A program made the translations under genes and the position numbers. Below, piece by piece: positions 47,152-58,967 of a stretch of 64,000 nucleotides of DNA. The stretch comes from Aurelia coerulea (taxonomy: Eukaryota > Cnidaria > Scyphozoa > Semaeostomeae > Ulmaridae): contig CM076958.1 in NCBI GenBank assembly GCA_039566865.1, positions 3,348,001 to 3,412,000 on the forward strand, in the 5' to 3' direction. Positions within the stretch are counted from its first letter, which is position 1; every line of letters begins with the position of its first letter. A model generated the notes under the pieces. It was not told where the DNA came from and made no database searches. It saw nothing but the letters and a program-made list of their open reading frames with translations.

Positions 47152-47765
47152 CCGGGTGAGCCAGGAAAAGTTCCCACTTTCGAAAATTCGTAGCACCACA
47201 AGTACTTCATGGATTTGAATGATTCAAATTCTAGTTAAAAGCTAAAAGATCAACGTATTTTTGTGATTTTCTCGTCTTCTTAGGAGCACTGCAAATATTG
47301 GTAAATTTAACGCTACAAAAATTTCATGGTTGCAAAATTACTGAAAAAGGGCCTGAAACACTTGATCAAATCGTTATGACTCCCCTCACACAGAACAATA
47401 CTCACGGGCGTTTCACTTCTCTCAAGAGTTATGAGACATAAATTCTCAAACAGATACTAAAGATTTTCAATCCCATGGCAATGAATGTGCTCTCACCCAT
47501 GCAAATTTGCATTTTCTCTGTTGTTCTGAGCGAGGAGTCCGTTATGATTTGATCAAGTATTTTGGGCCTTTTTCAGTCATTTTGCAGCCACCAAGTCTTT
47601 GTAAACTTGAATTTACCAATTTTTCCAGTGATTGTAAGAAGGCGAGAAAAATAACACAACTATTTCGATCTTTTTGCTGTCCAGCAAATATTGATTCATC
47701 CAATCCATCCAGTACTCTTGATGCTATAAATTTTCAAAAGTGGGAACTTTTTCTGGTTCACCCGG
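47152..47765. mobile_element. Mariner-like MITE, type D, complete, 614 bp
   Basis: TA|CCGGGTGAGCCAGGAAAAGT and TTTTTCTGGTTCACCCGG|TA with long mirrored arms (TTCCCACTTTCGAAAATT against TTTTCAAAAGTGGGAA). Confidence 0.82.
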
Positions 47766-47854
47766 TAGAAAGACTGCAGGAGATGATGTCAACTTTTATT
47801 GTTGCTATTTCGTTGTTGGAATTGCAAAGGTTCCAGATCTTTGAATTGGCGTAG

Positions 47855-48600
47855 AAGGGTGGGTATAGAATTATATATGGCCTATTTATTTGAAATGAAT
47901 GGCTTGACAAAAACTTTAGATACTTTGCCATAATTCTACCGTTTAACTTTTCAGAAATCTTAAGGGGGCTCCGTCGTCAAAATGTAGACAAAGCGATGAA
48001 TTTTGCAGTTTTTTAAAAGGTGATGTCACACGGAATTTCCACATTTTTTTTAAAATGAAAAGTGCTGTTTGGAAATAGATCAGTGTACTTCACTAAGGAA
48101 CAAACCAAACGTTCATATCTTCTACGATTGCTCTGATATAAGTGGATTTTTAACGGTCACTTTTTGGTGGCTTGGGTGAAGCCACCAAAGAAACTGCAGA
48201 AAACAATGGATGGACAATGGATAATTGGTGACACGTGCGAGTTTACGGATTTGTTTATTGTTTGACGACGGAGCCCCTTTAAAAATCACAGTGTATTTTA
48301 TGTTTCAACTCATTTGAGGATGTGACGTCATCGAATTTTTATATCTTAAACCAGAAGAGGGAAAGTCTTTTGCCTGATAACATAGTGTAGACATTCATAC
48401 GACTTTCTTGAAATTCATTCTATGTTTCTGTAAACAATTTGGAAATTATGTTGGTTTTAACGTGGTTTTAAGTTGGTTTTGAAATTGTTCTTGAACTCTT
48501 GAAAATAGGGAAAATATTTCAATTCTAAGATATTGAAGATTTCAGAAAAATCCGAGGGTAGAATTATAGCAAAATAGTTAAAATGTCTTTGAAGCGAACA
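47855..48600. mobile_element. Family F element carrying a TTAA MITE
   Basis: Family F left arm (TATGGCCTATTTATTTGAAA, ATAATTCTACCG) and right arm (TGTGACGTCATCGAATTT, GAGGGTAGAATTATAGCAAA), split at 47963 by the MITE 47964-48278. Confidence 0.7.
47964..48278. mobile_element. 315-bp MITE with TTAA duplication
   Basis: TTAA at 47960-47963, GGGGGCTCCGTCGTCAAA; right end TTTGACGACGGAGCCCCT, TTAA at 48279-48282. It interrupts a family F element, whose sequence continues on both sides. Confidence 0.78.
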
Positions 48601-49330
48601 CGATTCCTGGTCAAGGGACCGTTTCTTTGGATTGTCTAATTTGCGATAATTATGAGCCCTGGTTGACTTTTGTATTCCTCAACTGTGGGTCAAACTCTTG
48701 AGGATTATGCCTCATTTGTAAACGGATTTAATTGATTCTCGGTTTCCTGTTTGGGATTTCGTGATTTAGTGTTATTTTCAGTAAGGTTCCGAGATTTTTG
48801 CAGCCAAAACATATGCCTACATGCTGAGTGCAGTTCGTGTTCTCAGTAAAAATCAAATTGTGGTTAAACTGTGGAGAAAGGGATTGAAAAAGCACTCATT
48901 TTTGATCGAAAGATTTGTTATTTGAGGCAGAAATTACGTTAAGGCGGCACAGATTTGAGAAGTTGCGTTTACATGTGCAGCTAATATGAGTTGACTGGTT
49001 TGGGAAGAAATTCGCAACGCACTGTGTTAGTTCGTCTTTTCTCTCTGTGTGTCAGAGAAATATTTCGAACGAATGAAGAGCTGGTCGAGAGGTAAGAATT
49101 GACTGTGTCGAACTGGAGCAAAGATGGCACGACAACGTGTCACATTTTAACCAGTAGTTGTTAAATCGGCAGATATTGTAGCATAAGCGTCTCTCTCATA
49201 TAACGAAAGATTATTCAAGGAAAATTTAAAGTTTTGCTTTAGTTAATTTATTCGCGGATATTTTCATCCAATATCTTATGTGAGATAGAGTTACTGTTAT
49301 GGTTAGGATTAGGGTACTAGAGTATAGAAG
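48601..49330. other. Intron sequence, nothing firm
   Basis: AT-rich; no exon or element edges recognised. Confidence 0.4.
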
Positions 49331-49680
49331 AGTGTGAAATGAAATCATTAAACTGGCTACCACTACAACATCAACATTGCACCCATGACCTTCAAATCTT
49401 CCATAAAATTCGAAACAACATGCTTAACGTCTCGTTTCCAGAAATGGTCCTTTCCTCAACCAGAAACCCGCTCAAATATCAAGCAATTCAATGCCTCCAC
49501 TCCGAAGCTTTCAAAAATCAATTCTTCGTAAGGACAGTTCGGATTTGGAATAGCCTGCCATCAGAAATTATGAATTGCGTAAATGAAGACAAATTCAAAG
49601 CATCAGTGACAGAATGGCCTCCACCAACACCTCCAGGTGGCCTCCACCAACACCTGGACCCTAGTATAGACTTATTAGAG
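49331..49680 (+). pseudogene. Non-LTR retrotransposon C-terminal fragment (L2/CR1-like)
   Basis: LNWLPLQHQHCTHDLQIFHK, CLHSEAFKNQFFVRTVRIWN, SLPSEIMNCVNEDKFKASV: the usual end of the reverse transcriptase C-terminal domain. It then runs through a tandem duplication of TGGCCTCCACCAACACCT (49617 and about 49640) into non-homologous sequence. A different subfamily from the CNCKICK copies. Confidence 0.75.
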
Positions 49681-50802
49681 ACAATTTTACTCTTTTTGTT
49701 TGTCTTCTGTTATCCTTTGTTTATGGTTACCACCGCTTCCACTTCGGCAATAGCAAAACCTGCTTACCTACATTTTTTTTTGCTTGGATTTGTTGAACCA
49801 ACAAATGAAATGCAACTTTTTGTGGAAATCAACAAATTGGAGTGCTGGGTGAAGACGGTGTTAATCTTACTTCTGAGTTGCCTTTCCTTTTTTTTCCTTT
49901 TCAAATGCTCCAGATTGGTTGTAAAGCCTTCAGGAGTAAGCAATTGAAGATTGAATGTCATATTTCAAGTAATTTGGTTTTGAAAAGCAAAGTCCCCTGA
50001 AAAGCAGTTCTGATGAACTGACGTGCCTACTGTGCCTAAATAATCTGAAATAAAAAGAGTAATTCTTCTACTCCCGAGTAACTCTTCTGCTACTCCTGTA
50101 CATGTGTGTGTTTTACAATTTCGAACAGATCAAAATCGTCCCATTTTCTCCACTTCGAGTGAAAGGAATTACTCTAACGCAGAAAGCCGTCCTTTTAAAG
50201 GACGAGATCCGAAAAATGGTTTTTGTTGATTGTAATGTGTGTTATTTGAGTCAGAGAACTCCCTACATCCTCGAATTTTAGCAATAGGTAATTGTAATAG
50301 CTTCGCAAACTTTGAAGAAATGTCACAAGATGTTCACTCTTTTGTGTTAGAGACCTTTCGTCTCTAAATCCTTGGGCACCCAAATTCGAAGCAGAGACAT
50401 CCAGCTACAACGTCATGAGTTACGAGCAGAATCTCTTGTGCTCCTTTTCTTGTCTTGTTTTGAACTCGCTCTCAAGTTTTACTAATTGGGTAGCAAAATC
50501 AAAGGGCTAGATCAGCATTCGGAGTTTAGCAAGACATTTTGCACACACGACTTTTCGTGTTGAAATAGCTAACTGGAAAAGAGAATGCGTACCCTGTGGA
50601 GCGGCTCCAAATTTGCAACAGCACGCCAGATAGGATAGGCTGTAGCAATTATTGGAGATGCAAACTCTGTAATTTATTTTTTCATGTTGATCAGTTCATT
50701 GATTGATCGATTTTTTTTGTACTTTTTTCCTTACTTGTGGTCAATGAAGAAGTTTATTGATCATATAGATTGTTCCTTTAATACATTCATTCATTCATTC
50801 TT

Positions 50803-50827
50803 TCATTCGTTCGTTCGTTCGTTCGTT

Positions 50828-50900
<73 letters not shown>
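50803..50900. repeat. (TTCG)n then (CTTA)n microsatellites
   Basis: About six TTCG units (preceded by TTCATTCATTC) followed by about 18 CTTA units. Directly upstream of the retroposon fragment at 50905. Confidence 0.92.
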
Positions 50901-50904
50901 CTTG

Positions 50905-51252
50905 GAAATAAACTGTGGCAGCATTTACCGCAAGAACTAAAACAATCAAACAGCCTTCCTATGTTCAAAACATAAAAGATTTTGTAAACAGGAAAATGCC
51001 CACCACCCCTATGACTTTCACAAAACGAATTAGATGTTGGAATGGTGGAACATGCAACTGTAGGCTTTGCAAAGTATATATCCCGCAAGTTGGGTTTCTA
51101 ACATGATAGATTTTAACTCTGATTTGTCCTGTAATATATATTCATTTTAGTTTTATTGTAAATTATGTATATTGTAAATAGTAGGCCTTAATTAGCTGCA
51201 ATTTAGCTATTCATTTTTTAGCCTACTTTAAATAGATATCTAATAATAATAA
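50905..51252 (+). pseudogene. Non-LTR retrotransposon 3' end (CR1/L2-like)
   Basis: TIKQPSYVQNIKDFVNRKMP, RIRCWNGGTCNCRLCK, then a stop near 51106. The 3' UTR (TTGTAAATAGTAGGCCTTAA, TTTAGCCTACTTTAAATAGA) matches the 3105 and 32589 copies and leads directly into the (TTCG)n repeat at 51253. Microsatellites flank both ends. Confidence 0.78.
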
Positions 51253-51343
51253 TTCGTTCGTTCGTTCGTTCGTTCGTTCGTTCGTTCGTTCGTTCGTTCG
51301 TTCGTTCGTTCGTTCGTTCGTTCGTTCGTTCGTTCGTTCGTTC
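51253..51343. repeat. (TTCG)n microsatellite, about 90 bp
   Basis: About 22 perfect units, starting at the 3' terminus of the retroposon fragment. Confidence 0.92.
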
Positions 51344-51474
51344 TTTCATTCTTTTGTTAATGTATATATTTATTTATTAATTCATTAAATGATGCCATAG
51401 ACATAGATGCACTCCGTTCGTAAGTGGTATACCCAAAGCAGTGACATGGAAATGCAGACAGATACCGGGTGTCC

Positions 51475-51957
51475 CAAAAAATACTCCTGTTTGAAAAATC
51501 ACCAAAATTTTATTATAAGGTCGATCTTCAGATTTCTTTCTTTGGCAAGTACGTCAATGGCCAAATTATTTTTTCAGGCATAGCTGATTTGTGATTGGTT
51601 TTCAAATTAGTAAATTTAGCTCTTTATAGGGCTGCCTGCTTTTGAAGCATGCTGCAAAAGGCACTGATCTTTTTGTATATTAAGCTTCTAGTTTCGTCAT
51701 AAATGTCAGAAAGGAAGGAAAACCATCATTGTAGACTCGAAGGAAAATGAAAAATCTCACTGTAATGGCTCTAAGGCAAGATAAACGATATCGCTTAAAA
51801 AATACAGGTTTGAATGAGATTTTTCAGTACACCATTGTATCATCCTTGAATAATTTTGGATGGTTGATAAATGAGATCAAAAGAAAATCTTATGACAGGT
51901 TCAATAATAGAATTTTTGCAATTTTTCGAACGGGAGTACTTTTTTTGTGACACCCGG
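51475..51957. mobile_element. Mariner-like MITE, type A, complete, 483 bp
   Basis: TA|CCGGGTGTCCCAAAAAA and TTTTTTGTGACACCCGG|TA. Reference copy for the interrupted elements at 2702 and 40237. Confidence 0.85.
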
Positions 51958-52136
51958 TACCTACTCTGAGTTGACAAATGAATGTCATCTAATGCTATTG
52001 TACATGAAAAGCACAATAGAGGCTAGCTTATGTTGCGAAATTTGTTAGTGTACATTGGACCATTAAGTATGCGTAAATGAGCTAATGGTTCCTTCGCATT
52101 GGAATTTATTCCATCGCTCTTGTCCTGACCAACCAT

Positions 52137-52330
52137 TAAGTAAATAAAGTAAAATATAAGCACTTTGATGCGTATTGAAATAAGCACGACGTTTCCAGCA
52201 TGGCCCGTTAACAAGACAACGTTATCAAGGCTTGATAACGGGCTATGCTCAAAACGTCGTGCTTATTTCAATTCGTATCAAAGTGCCCATATCTTACTTT
52301 ATTTACGTGTTTATCATTGTACAATTGCAC
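52137..52330. mobile_element. Palindromic MITE, about 180 bp
   Basis: GTAAATAAAGTAAAATATAA, GCACTTTGAT, AATAAGCACGACGTTT on the left are mirrored by AAACGTCGTGCTTATT, ATCAAAGTGC, TACTTTATTTAC on the right; hinge GTTATCAAGGCTTGATAAC. One arm recurs at 46838. Confidence 0.7.
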
Positions 52331-53027
52331 TACACGCAACAAGAAGATTTTTCTGACCAATCATTCTTTGTGAAGGCCAAAACACGGAAGTGCTGACAAT
52401 GTTTGTTTTGCTTTACGTCATCGCATGTGATGTAATGTTAGGTATGCAGTATTGTATTGTGTTTTACAAGATTACTGCCTGTGAATGTGAAGTTTACTCA
52501 GCAAGCACAAAACATTGTTTCGCAATTAATTTTTTCGTTTGACGAGATTACTACAGTCAATGCAGATTTACTCAATTTTTGTTGATCTTGTGTGCTGTAA
52601 GAAATGCGGCAGTGGCTAGCAGAAGAGGGTGTCGAGAACGGAACTTTTTATTTGGTCAGCTTGATTTAGCTTTGCACAGATAACAGAAGGCAATCTGTTT
52701 TCAATTACCTGCTGTGTCTTCAGGCAAGGACAACTTTTTGAAGCTACCGGCAAAGCATCAAGTATTTATTCTGTATTACGCTCAGTAAGGAGACAGTATT
52801 TCTGGAAGTCATGAGTGAATTATTTTACTTAAAAACCTTTTCATTTTAAGCTCCTGTAAAATTTGCCTGTATTTTTGAGTCGAAAGAAAACATTAAATCT
52901 TTACACTATTTCAGCATTTGTGGAGCAGACGAATAGCATTTGGGAATTATGAAACACTGTTATTGCGAAAGAAGGAGAAGGGTGATTTGTTTACGTTCTG
53001 TTTTGTAAACAAACAATTTTTTTACAG

Positions 53028-53109
53028 GAACGATTGAGAGAAAAAGTTAGCCTGTTGAATCAACTGGTGGAGCAAGAAAGGCAGTTTCTTGGAGGTGATT
53101 CAGAACAAG
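53028..53109 (+). CDS. Gene 2, exon I: coiled coil
   Basis: An 82-base exon, phase 0 in, phase 1 out: acceptor ATTTTTTTACAG, donor GTATGT. Encodes ERLREKVSLLNQLVEQERQF, LGGDSEQ. Leu/Val at heptad spacing (Leu-x-x-Lys-Val-x-x-Leu-Leu-x-x-Leu-Val) indicates a coiled coil. Phases fit exons H and J exactly. Confidence 0.76.
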
Positions 53110-54035
53110 GTATGTACATTATATTGGCTAATTTTTCATTTTATTTTTGTTTATTGTTTTTAGTATTTTATTGTTAATTTTCTTGCACAGGTTTAAAAAT
53201 CTGAAATTTTTATTAGTTACCGACCATTAAGTTGTGTGATTTTTCAAGGACGCAGTTATTTTCAGAAATTACTCCAAAAAATTACCCAACAACCTGGTTT
53301 TCGGCACCCCACAGCCGCTTTTTGAGTCCAACGTTTCCGTTAAAGAAGCCACTAACCTCGTTATCCCAATTGATAATGGAGGCAAGTTACCGCCAGAGAA
53401 CAGCATCGATCCAGTCTGCAGAGTATGTCACTTTTCAACGAGACCTCCGGTGTCCAAGGAGATATTTCTTTTGTTCCCTATTGTTTATTTTGAATAGCCT
53501 ATTGAAATCTCCGATGTGCAAGTGCCATACTCTGCACACGGGGCATCGATGATGCGTAATATGCAACATGGGAATACCAGACTTGGTTCTGTGCTTCAGT
53601 TTTGTTAAACTGCACTACTATTTTGGTTAGTTGTTGGTGGAAAATGCTGTTCAGGATTCAGTCGGATCAAAATTTATCTCTCAGACAAAGCAGCATTACA
53701 ACCGGACAAGTAAAATCTTCCCGTTCTGAAGGTTTGGCAGTTACGGGCAAATGATCCTTTTATCTGTGAACATTCTTTGCTGAGTAGTCAAGATAAAGAT
53801 TTACAGTCAAATTTCCATAAATCGGACTTTTTGTTCCAAGGTTATGAATGATTTTTTCGGGAAGTTCTTACGGACAAAAACTGCTCTCAAATTTTTTCTG
53901 CCAGCTTTGATAAATCAAATGACAAGAGCGCCTGTTATCTTCCTTTTATAACGAAATGAAAAGACAGCAAAATTGAACGAGAAATTGTCATGCCCAGAGA
54001 CTAACACTTTTAATGCGGCAGATCAAGACAATGGA
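53110..54035. other. Intron sequence, nothing firm
   Basis: The 106-codon open frame at 53232 has no splice or domain support. Confidence 0.4.
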
Positions 54036-54901
54036 TGATTGCGCTACAGATGGAGGCGAAGAAATTTTTACGGATATGTATTGCGTTCTATAATCGAATT
54101 CCTAAAGGATCGTTGAAGATTCGTAATAAGAACGTAGCCTCACTATACAAGGACTCCCTAGACTTATGACGATGAGTCTCTTGTTGCCTTGTGCTCTTTG
54201 ACTTCAAGATGGCGCTTCAGTCAACAGAGACTCATAATATTACTCTGAAAAACCTGACCCTATTAGGCCTAATATGCTGGGATTCCTAGCATACCAATCA
54301 GATTGCGAGATTTGGCAAAGAACAATCAGTTTCGAACCTTCAATTCGATTGACGCAGCTTACTAAATTTGAAGTAAGTTGCTGCGGCAGGTACTTGAAGA
54401 TTTCTCGGATATGTTTTGGTCTTAAATTGCAGCATTAAAAGACTTATTTTGCACTCACCAGGTAAAGTGAACTTTCTTCTTCAGATGAATACCAAGTTTT
54501 GTTGATTAAGTGTCTGCTTACCGTGGTTTCTATCGCATTTCCTTTCTGAGGAGTGACCTTTGAACAGAGTCGAAGCAGTCGTTCGATCCAGATTCGATCA
54601 ATCGAATGCAGAAGATAGGGTCAGGTTTTTAACTGTTTCATTATGAGTCCCTGTGAGCAAGGTACCGCAGGGATACAAGGGACTCATCGTCATAAGTCTA
54701 AGGACTCCCTAGTTACGCTCATCTAATTGAGTTGAATTGTTGTTGTTGTTGTCGCTCCCCTGAGGTTGTCGCTCTCTTTTGACCGAAGCGCCATCATCAA
54801 GTCAAAGAGCACATGGAAACGAGAGACTCATCGTCATAAGTCTAATAAGAACGCAATACATCTTTGTAAAAATTTCCTTGCCGCCATCTTTAGCGTAATC
54901 C
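54036..54901. mobile_element. Nested inverted-repeat element, about 870 bp
   Basis: GATTGCGCTACAGATGG, AAATTTTTACGGATATG, TATTGCGTTCT at 54036-54093 is mirrored at 54846-54901. Inside, GACTTATGACGATGAGTCTC and AGGACTCCCTAGACTTATGA recur inverted several times, and GACCCTATTAGG/GATAGGGTC is another pair. It is probably two or three nested foldbacks. Confidence 0.62.
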
Positions 54902-56105
54902 TTTATCACTGCACTTATTTTGACGTACATGCTGTATGGAAAGTAAAGCATCCACGCTTAGATTGAAAGATATTCAATTCTTACACATGTTTTCGGCTGT
55001 TTTAGCTAGAACTTGCTGTGCAGGTTTTTCATTATGCGCTACTCTTTACGTACATGCAATGTAAAAGTTAAAGCATCCACTCCCTGTTAACCTCATTGCA
55101 CTGTTTCTCGGTACAGATCCATGTGTTTAAGTCCCAATCCGCGCTGTTAATCATGGATTTAAAAACCACGAAATCAAAACGAATTGTGAAATCCAAACCA
55201 TAGCATGAACAAAGCCAGACCGTGATTTTCTTAAAACTGTAATGAATTCTGTGTTTTTGACGGTCAAATGTTTGTAAACGGATCATCGTATGCAACTGTT
55301 TTTCAATGTTTTTGTAAATCCTTTGACGAAATTCTGTCGAGCAATAAATTTAGTTGATCTTCAAAGCCCGGAAAACTCTTCCATCGCATCAGAAATGCAA
55401 AGCTTGTTTCAAGGTCAGACCGTTGAATGCTGAATGTTAAATGCATGAATGCTGGATTTACTTTGTGGCATTTGCAGTTGATCGATAATTAGCTTTTGTT
55501 TTGCTGTGTTGGTAAGCATTGTATCCATAAGCGTCAGTTGTTTCAAGTATCCTTGATGCTGTTTTTAAGTGTGTCATTGGCATTACTGATGAATAAGAAA
55601 TGAATGAGTGAGGGACTACAGGGTATGAATGGCAAGTTTACGATGATACCATTGCCAACCTACCTTAACTTTTTAATTTTGTGATACCTATCAGGCAAAG
55701 TCATGTCCTTTGGAAACATATGAAGACTATGTGTTCAAATTTTCAATAAGTTTCATGTCATGTTTCCCTCAAATGAAATTTAGATTAATTTTCTGTATGG
55801 TTTTTGACAATATGGAATTTGATGAAAACCTCATGATTCATTATTTTAATCATTTAAGTTTGTCACCAATCATTTTACTTTAGCAACTGCTCCAACGATT
55901 ATTGATAATTTATGGATAATTTACCGGTCGTTTTGTAGACTATTTCAAGCGTAATGTTCATTGACCAAGAATCAGTCTTAGAAAGCTGAAATGCCTATAT
56001 TAATATGTTTCCTTTACATGATGTATTATTTGCAAAACATTCATTTAAGTAGGCATCAATTCTCAATCATGACATTGATTAATATTCTGTATTTCTATTC
56101 TACTA

Positions 56106-56702
56106 CAGGGTGTCCCAAAAAAAATTGTGCCCCGTTTGTCTGAAGATTGCCACAAAATGGCAAAATATTCTCTCCAAACTTTTGCATGATGGTGCTCTTC
56201 AGATGTTCAATTAAAGTTTGCCACCATCCCCGTAAAAATCCGTTAAAAAATGATGGAGCTATGACCTTCAAAAGACCAAATTTGCCTGATGACTGAAACC
56301 AGCGGTTGGCCATTTTGTCTTACTATTTTGCAGTGATAGTATCTTCACGTGAGGCAAGAAATAATTTCTGTGAGGTCAAAAATAGTGGAACTCTCCGAGG
56401 ATTATCGGAATTTTCACGAGAACTATGACATTGGAGGCTGCTGTTTCATTTTCAATCCATGAAGCTATTTATCGCTGCAACATAGTAAGACAAAATGGCC
56501 GACAACTGGTTTCAGTGATCGGGCAAATTTGGTCTTCTGAAGGAGATAGCTCCATCATTTTGTAACGGATTTTCATGGGGATGGTGGCAAACTTTAATTG
56601 ATCATCTGAAGAGCAACATCATGCAAAAGTTTGGCGAGAATCTTTTGCCGTTTTATCGCAATCTTCAAACAAATAGGGGAACAATTTTTTTGGGACACCC
56701 TG
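56106..56702. mobile_element. Mariner-like MITE, type G, complete, 597 bp
   Basis: TA|CAGGGTGTCCCAAAAAAA and TTTTTTGGGACACCCTG|TA, long mirrored arms (AAACTTTTGCATGATGGTGC, TTTGCCACCATCCCC). Confidence 0.86.
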
Positions 56703-57363
56703 TATTGCCCACCACTACGTTCGGCGAAAGCAGAGGTCAGAGACGTCCCGTCCACATTGTAGCTTTTCAGAGCTTTTCACTTTTTGCAAAGCGGTGTCAA
56801 GGTATTTTAGCCGGTATGTTTAAAGCGATGGCTGGGGCTTTAGGCCAAAGAGAATTGGGTCGTTAGTTTAGAAAACTAAGGTGTAACATGGCCATGTCCA
56901 ATTTAGTATTTCGTTTCTCTCAGACATGACTGATTCGCTTTAGTTTTTGTTCTTGATTTTTCTAGCAACGCTCCAAGTTTGCTGCTTGGAAAGTTTATTA
57001 TCGTTTTCAAGCATCATCGGTAGAGTATAGTTCCATTGAAGCAATGACTTTATGGATCGAAAGCACTATTTCTGCTAAACAACCGCCCAATACAAAATAT
57101 GTCAATGCAAGTGGATGGCCTGCGTAGAAGCGTTTCGACAAAGCCTCTATGAGGCAACTTCCCCGTCAGTTAACTAAATTCGGAAATATGAAAACAAAAC
57201 TGTTAAAAACAAACGTTTCGATCATAAAATCTTCCTCAGATAGATAAATTCGGAAAATTGAAGTGAATCCTTGGGTGGACGATGAACTGAGAGTTCGAGA
57301 TAAACTGTAAGATCCATATCAATATCAGATTTAGTAGGATTTTGGAGTATTGGTAATTTATAC

Positions 57364-58340
57364 AGCATAGGAATCATTCGTCGTACATAGCCGATTGCTC
57401 GTGGCCCATGGTCGAAACCGCCAAAGCCTCATTTTCACGGACCAATCACACGGCTAAAAAGCGAGGGAGACAAAAGAAACCCGTGAATATTTTTCTAAAT
57501 TTTACCTACCTTCATAAAACGCAAGCAGGACAAAAAACTGCTTGAGATTTCCCGAATTTTTTTAAAGCAATCTACTCTCCAGATGTTTGGGAGTACAAGT
57601 TTGGATGCCGGTTAAAATATCTCCAGGATTGGCGGAGTTATTGCCTCTCCAATAGACAAAATCGGCGAAGGCTTGTCGAGACCTGTTTACGCCACTTCGA
57701 GTCAGGTGATAAAGCCTCTTGATAAAACCTCTTTTGAATTTTATAAGTTATTTCGCAACGAGCAAACTTTTGCCATGAATGTAAAAAGTAGTACAATACC
57801 GAAACTTCCCTAGAGTATTGCCACATGACTTGAAATGCGCGAACAAGCCTTTGTAGACTGTTTCAATTCACATAGAAACCGTAGGGGCATTGAATCTTCA
57901 ATAAAAGAAAATTTAGCGAAAGACAATGGGAAGAACAATTGAAAACGCAGATTGTGGCGTTTTCGGGTCGTTCTTACAACAATCACTATTGTTATTACTA
58001 TTGTCTCACGGCCAGAATTTCTATTGTTCAAGGTTCAGTGCCTTATCGGTTTGTTTGTGACCATAACTCCGCCAATCCTGGAGATATTTTAACCGGCATC
58101 CAAACTTTTACTCCCAAACATCTGGAGAGTAGATTGCTTTAAAAAAATTCGAGAAATCTCAAGCAGTTTTTTGTCCTGGTTGCGTTTTATGAAGGTAGGT
58201 AAAATTTAGAAAAATCTGCACGGGTTTCTTTTGTCTCCCTCGCTTTTTAGCCGTCTGATTGGTCCGTGAAAATGAGGCTTTGGCGGTTTCGACCATGGGC
58301 CACGAGCAATCGGCTATGTACGACGAATGATTCCTATGCT
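57364..58340. mobile_element. Long-TIR element (Mutator-like), about 977 bp
   Basis: AGCATAGGAATCATTCGTCG at the left is mirrored at the right; the arms pair for about 275 bp (CCCATGGTCGAAACCGCCAA, GATTGGCGGAGTTATTG). Flanks AATTTATAC (57355-57363) and AATTTGTAC (58341-58349) are a one-mismatch 9-bp repeat, though the last base is shared with the start of the adjoining MITE. No transposase in the roughly 420-bp centre. Confidence 0.75.
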
Positions 58341-58348
58341 AATTTGTA

Positions 58349-58882
58349 CCGGATGTCCCAAAAAGAGTACTCCCGTTTGAAAAATCATCAAAATTTGATT
58401 ACACCGCCGATTTTCAATTTTCTTTTTTTGTCAAGTAGATCAAGGAGCAAATTATTTTCCAAGATATAATTGATCTTGTAATTGGCTTAAAAATAAGCAA
58501 ATTTAGCTCTTTTCAGGGTTACCTGGTTTTGAATCATACAGCAAAAAGCACTGATGATGGCCAGATCAATTTCTTTGTGCATGTAAAGCTTCTAGTTTGG
58601 TCATAAATGACAGAAAGAAATGCGCACTATCATTAGAGACTTCAATGATGATAAAAAATCTGAAAGTTTGGACGCTTAGGCAAAATTGAGTAAAACTATA
58701 GCTCAAAATAAGGTTTTTCAACGTGTAATTGTTCTACCTTGCTGCACCAAAAGCAAACATTTTATCCTCTATGAATTTTTTTGGGTCTTTGACAAAACAA
58801 CTCAAAAAGAAAATTTTATCAAAGGTTTGATAATCAATTTTTGGTGACTTTTTAAACAGGAGTACTTTTTTGGGACACCTGG
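58349..58882. mobile_element. Mariner-like MITE, type A, complete, 534 bp
   Basis: TA|CCGGATGTCCCAAAAAG and TTTTTTGGGACACCTGG|TA. Its left TA lies inside the right duplication of the Mutator-like element, so it probably inserted later. It ends 85 bases before exon J. Confidence 0.83.
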
Positions 58883-58967
58883 TATTTACATACTGTACTC
58901 AGCAGGGTAAGGCTTCAGTTTCATATAGTTAAGCATATTTCTGAATCTCATTTCTTTCTCTTTGCAG

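Noticed and set aside
50684..50911. Open frame with Tyr-Leu-Leu-Thr repeats
   Set aside because: Translation of the (CTTA)n microsatellite.
53232..53552. 106-codon open frame
   Set aside because: No splice signals, no domain, intronic; coding not supported.
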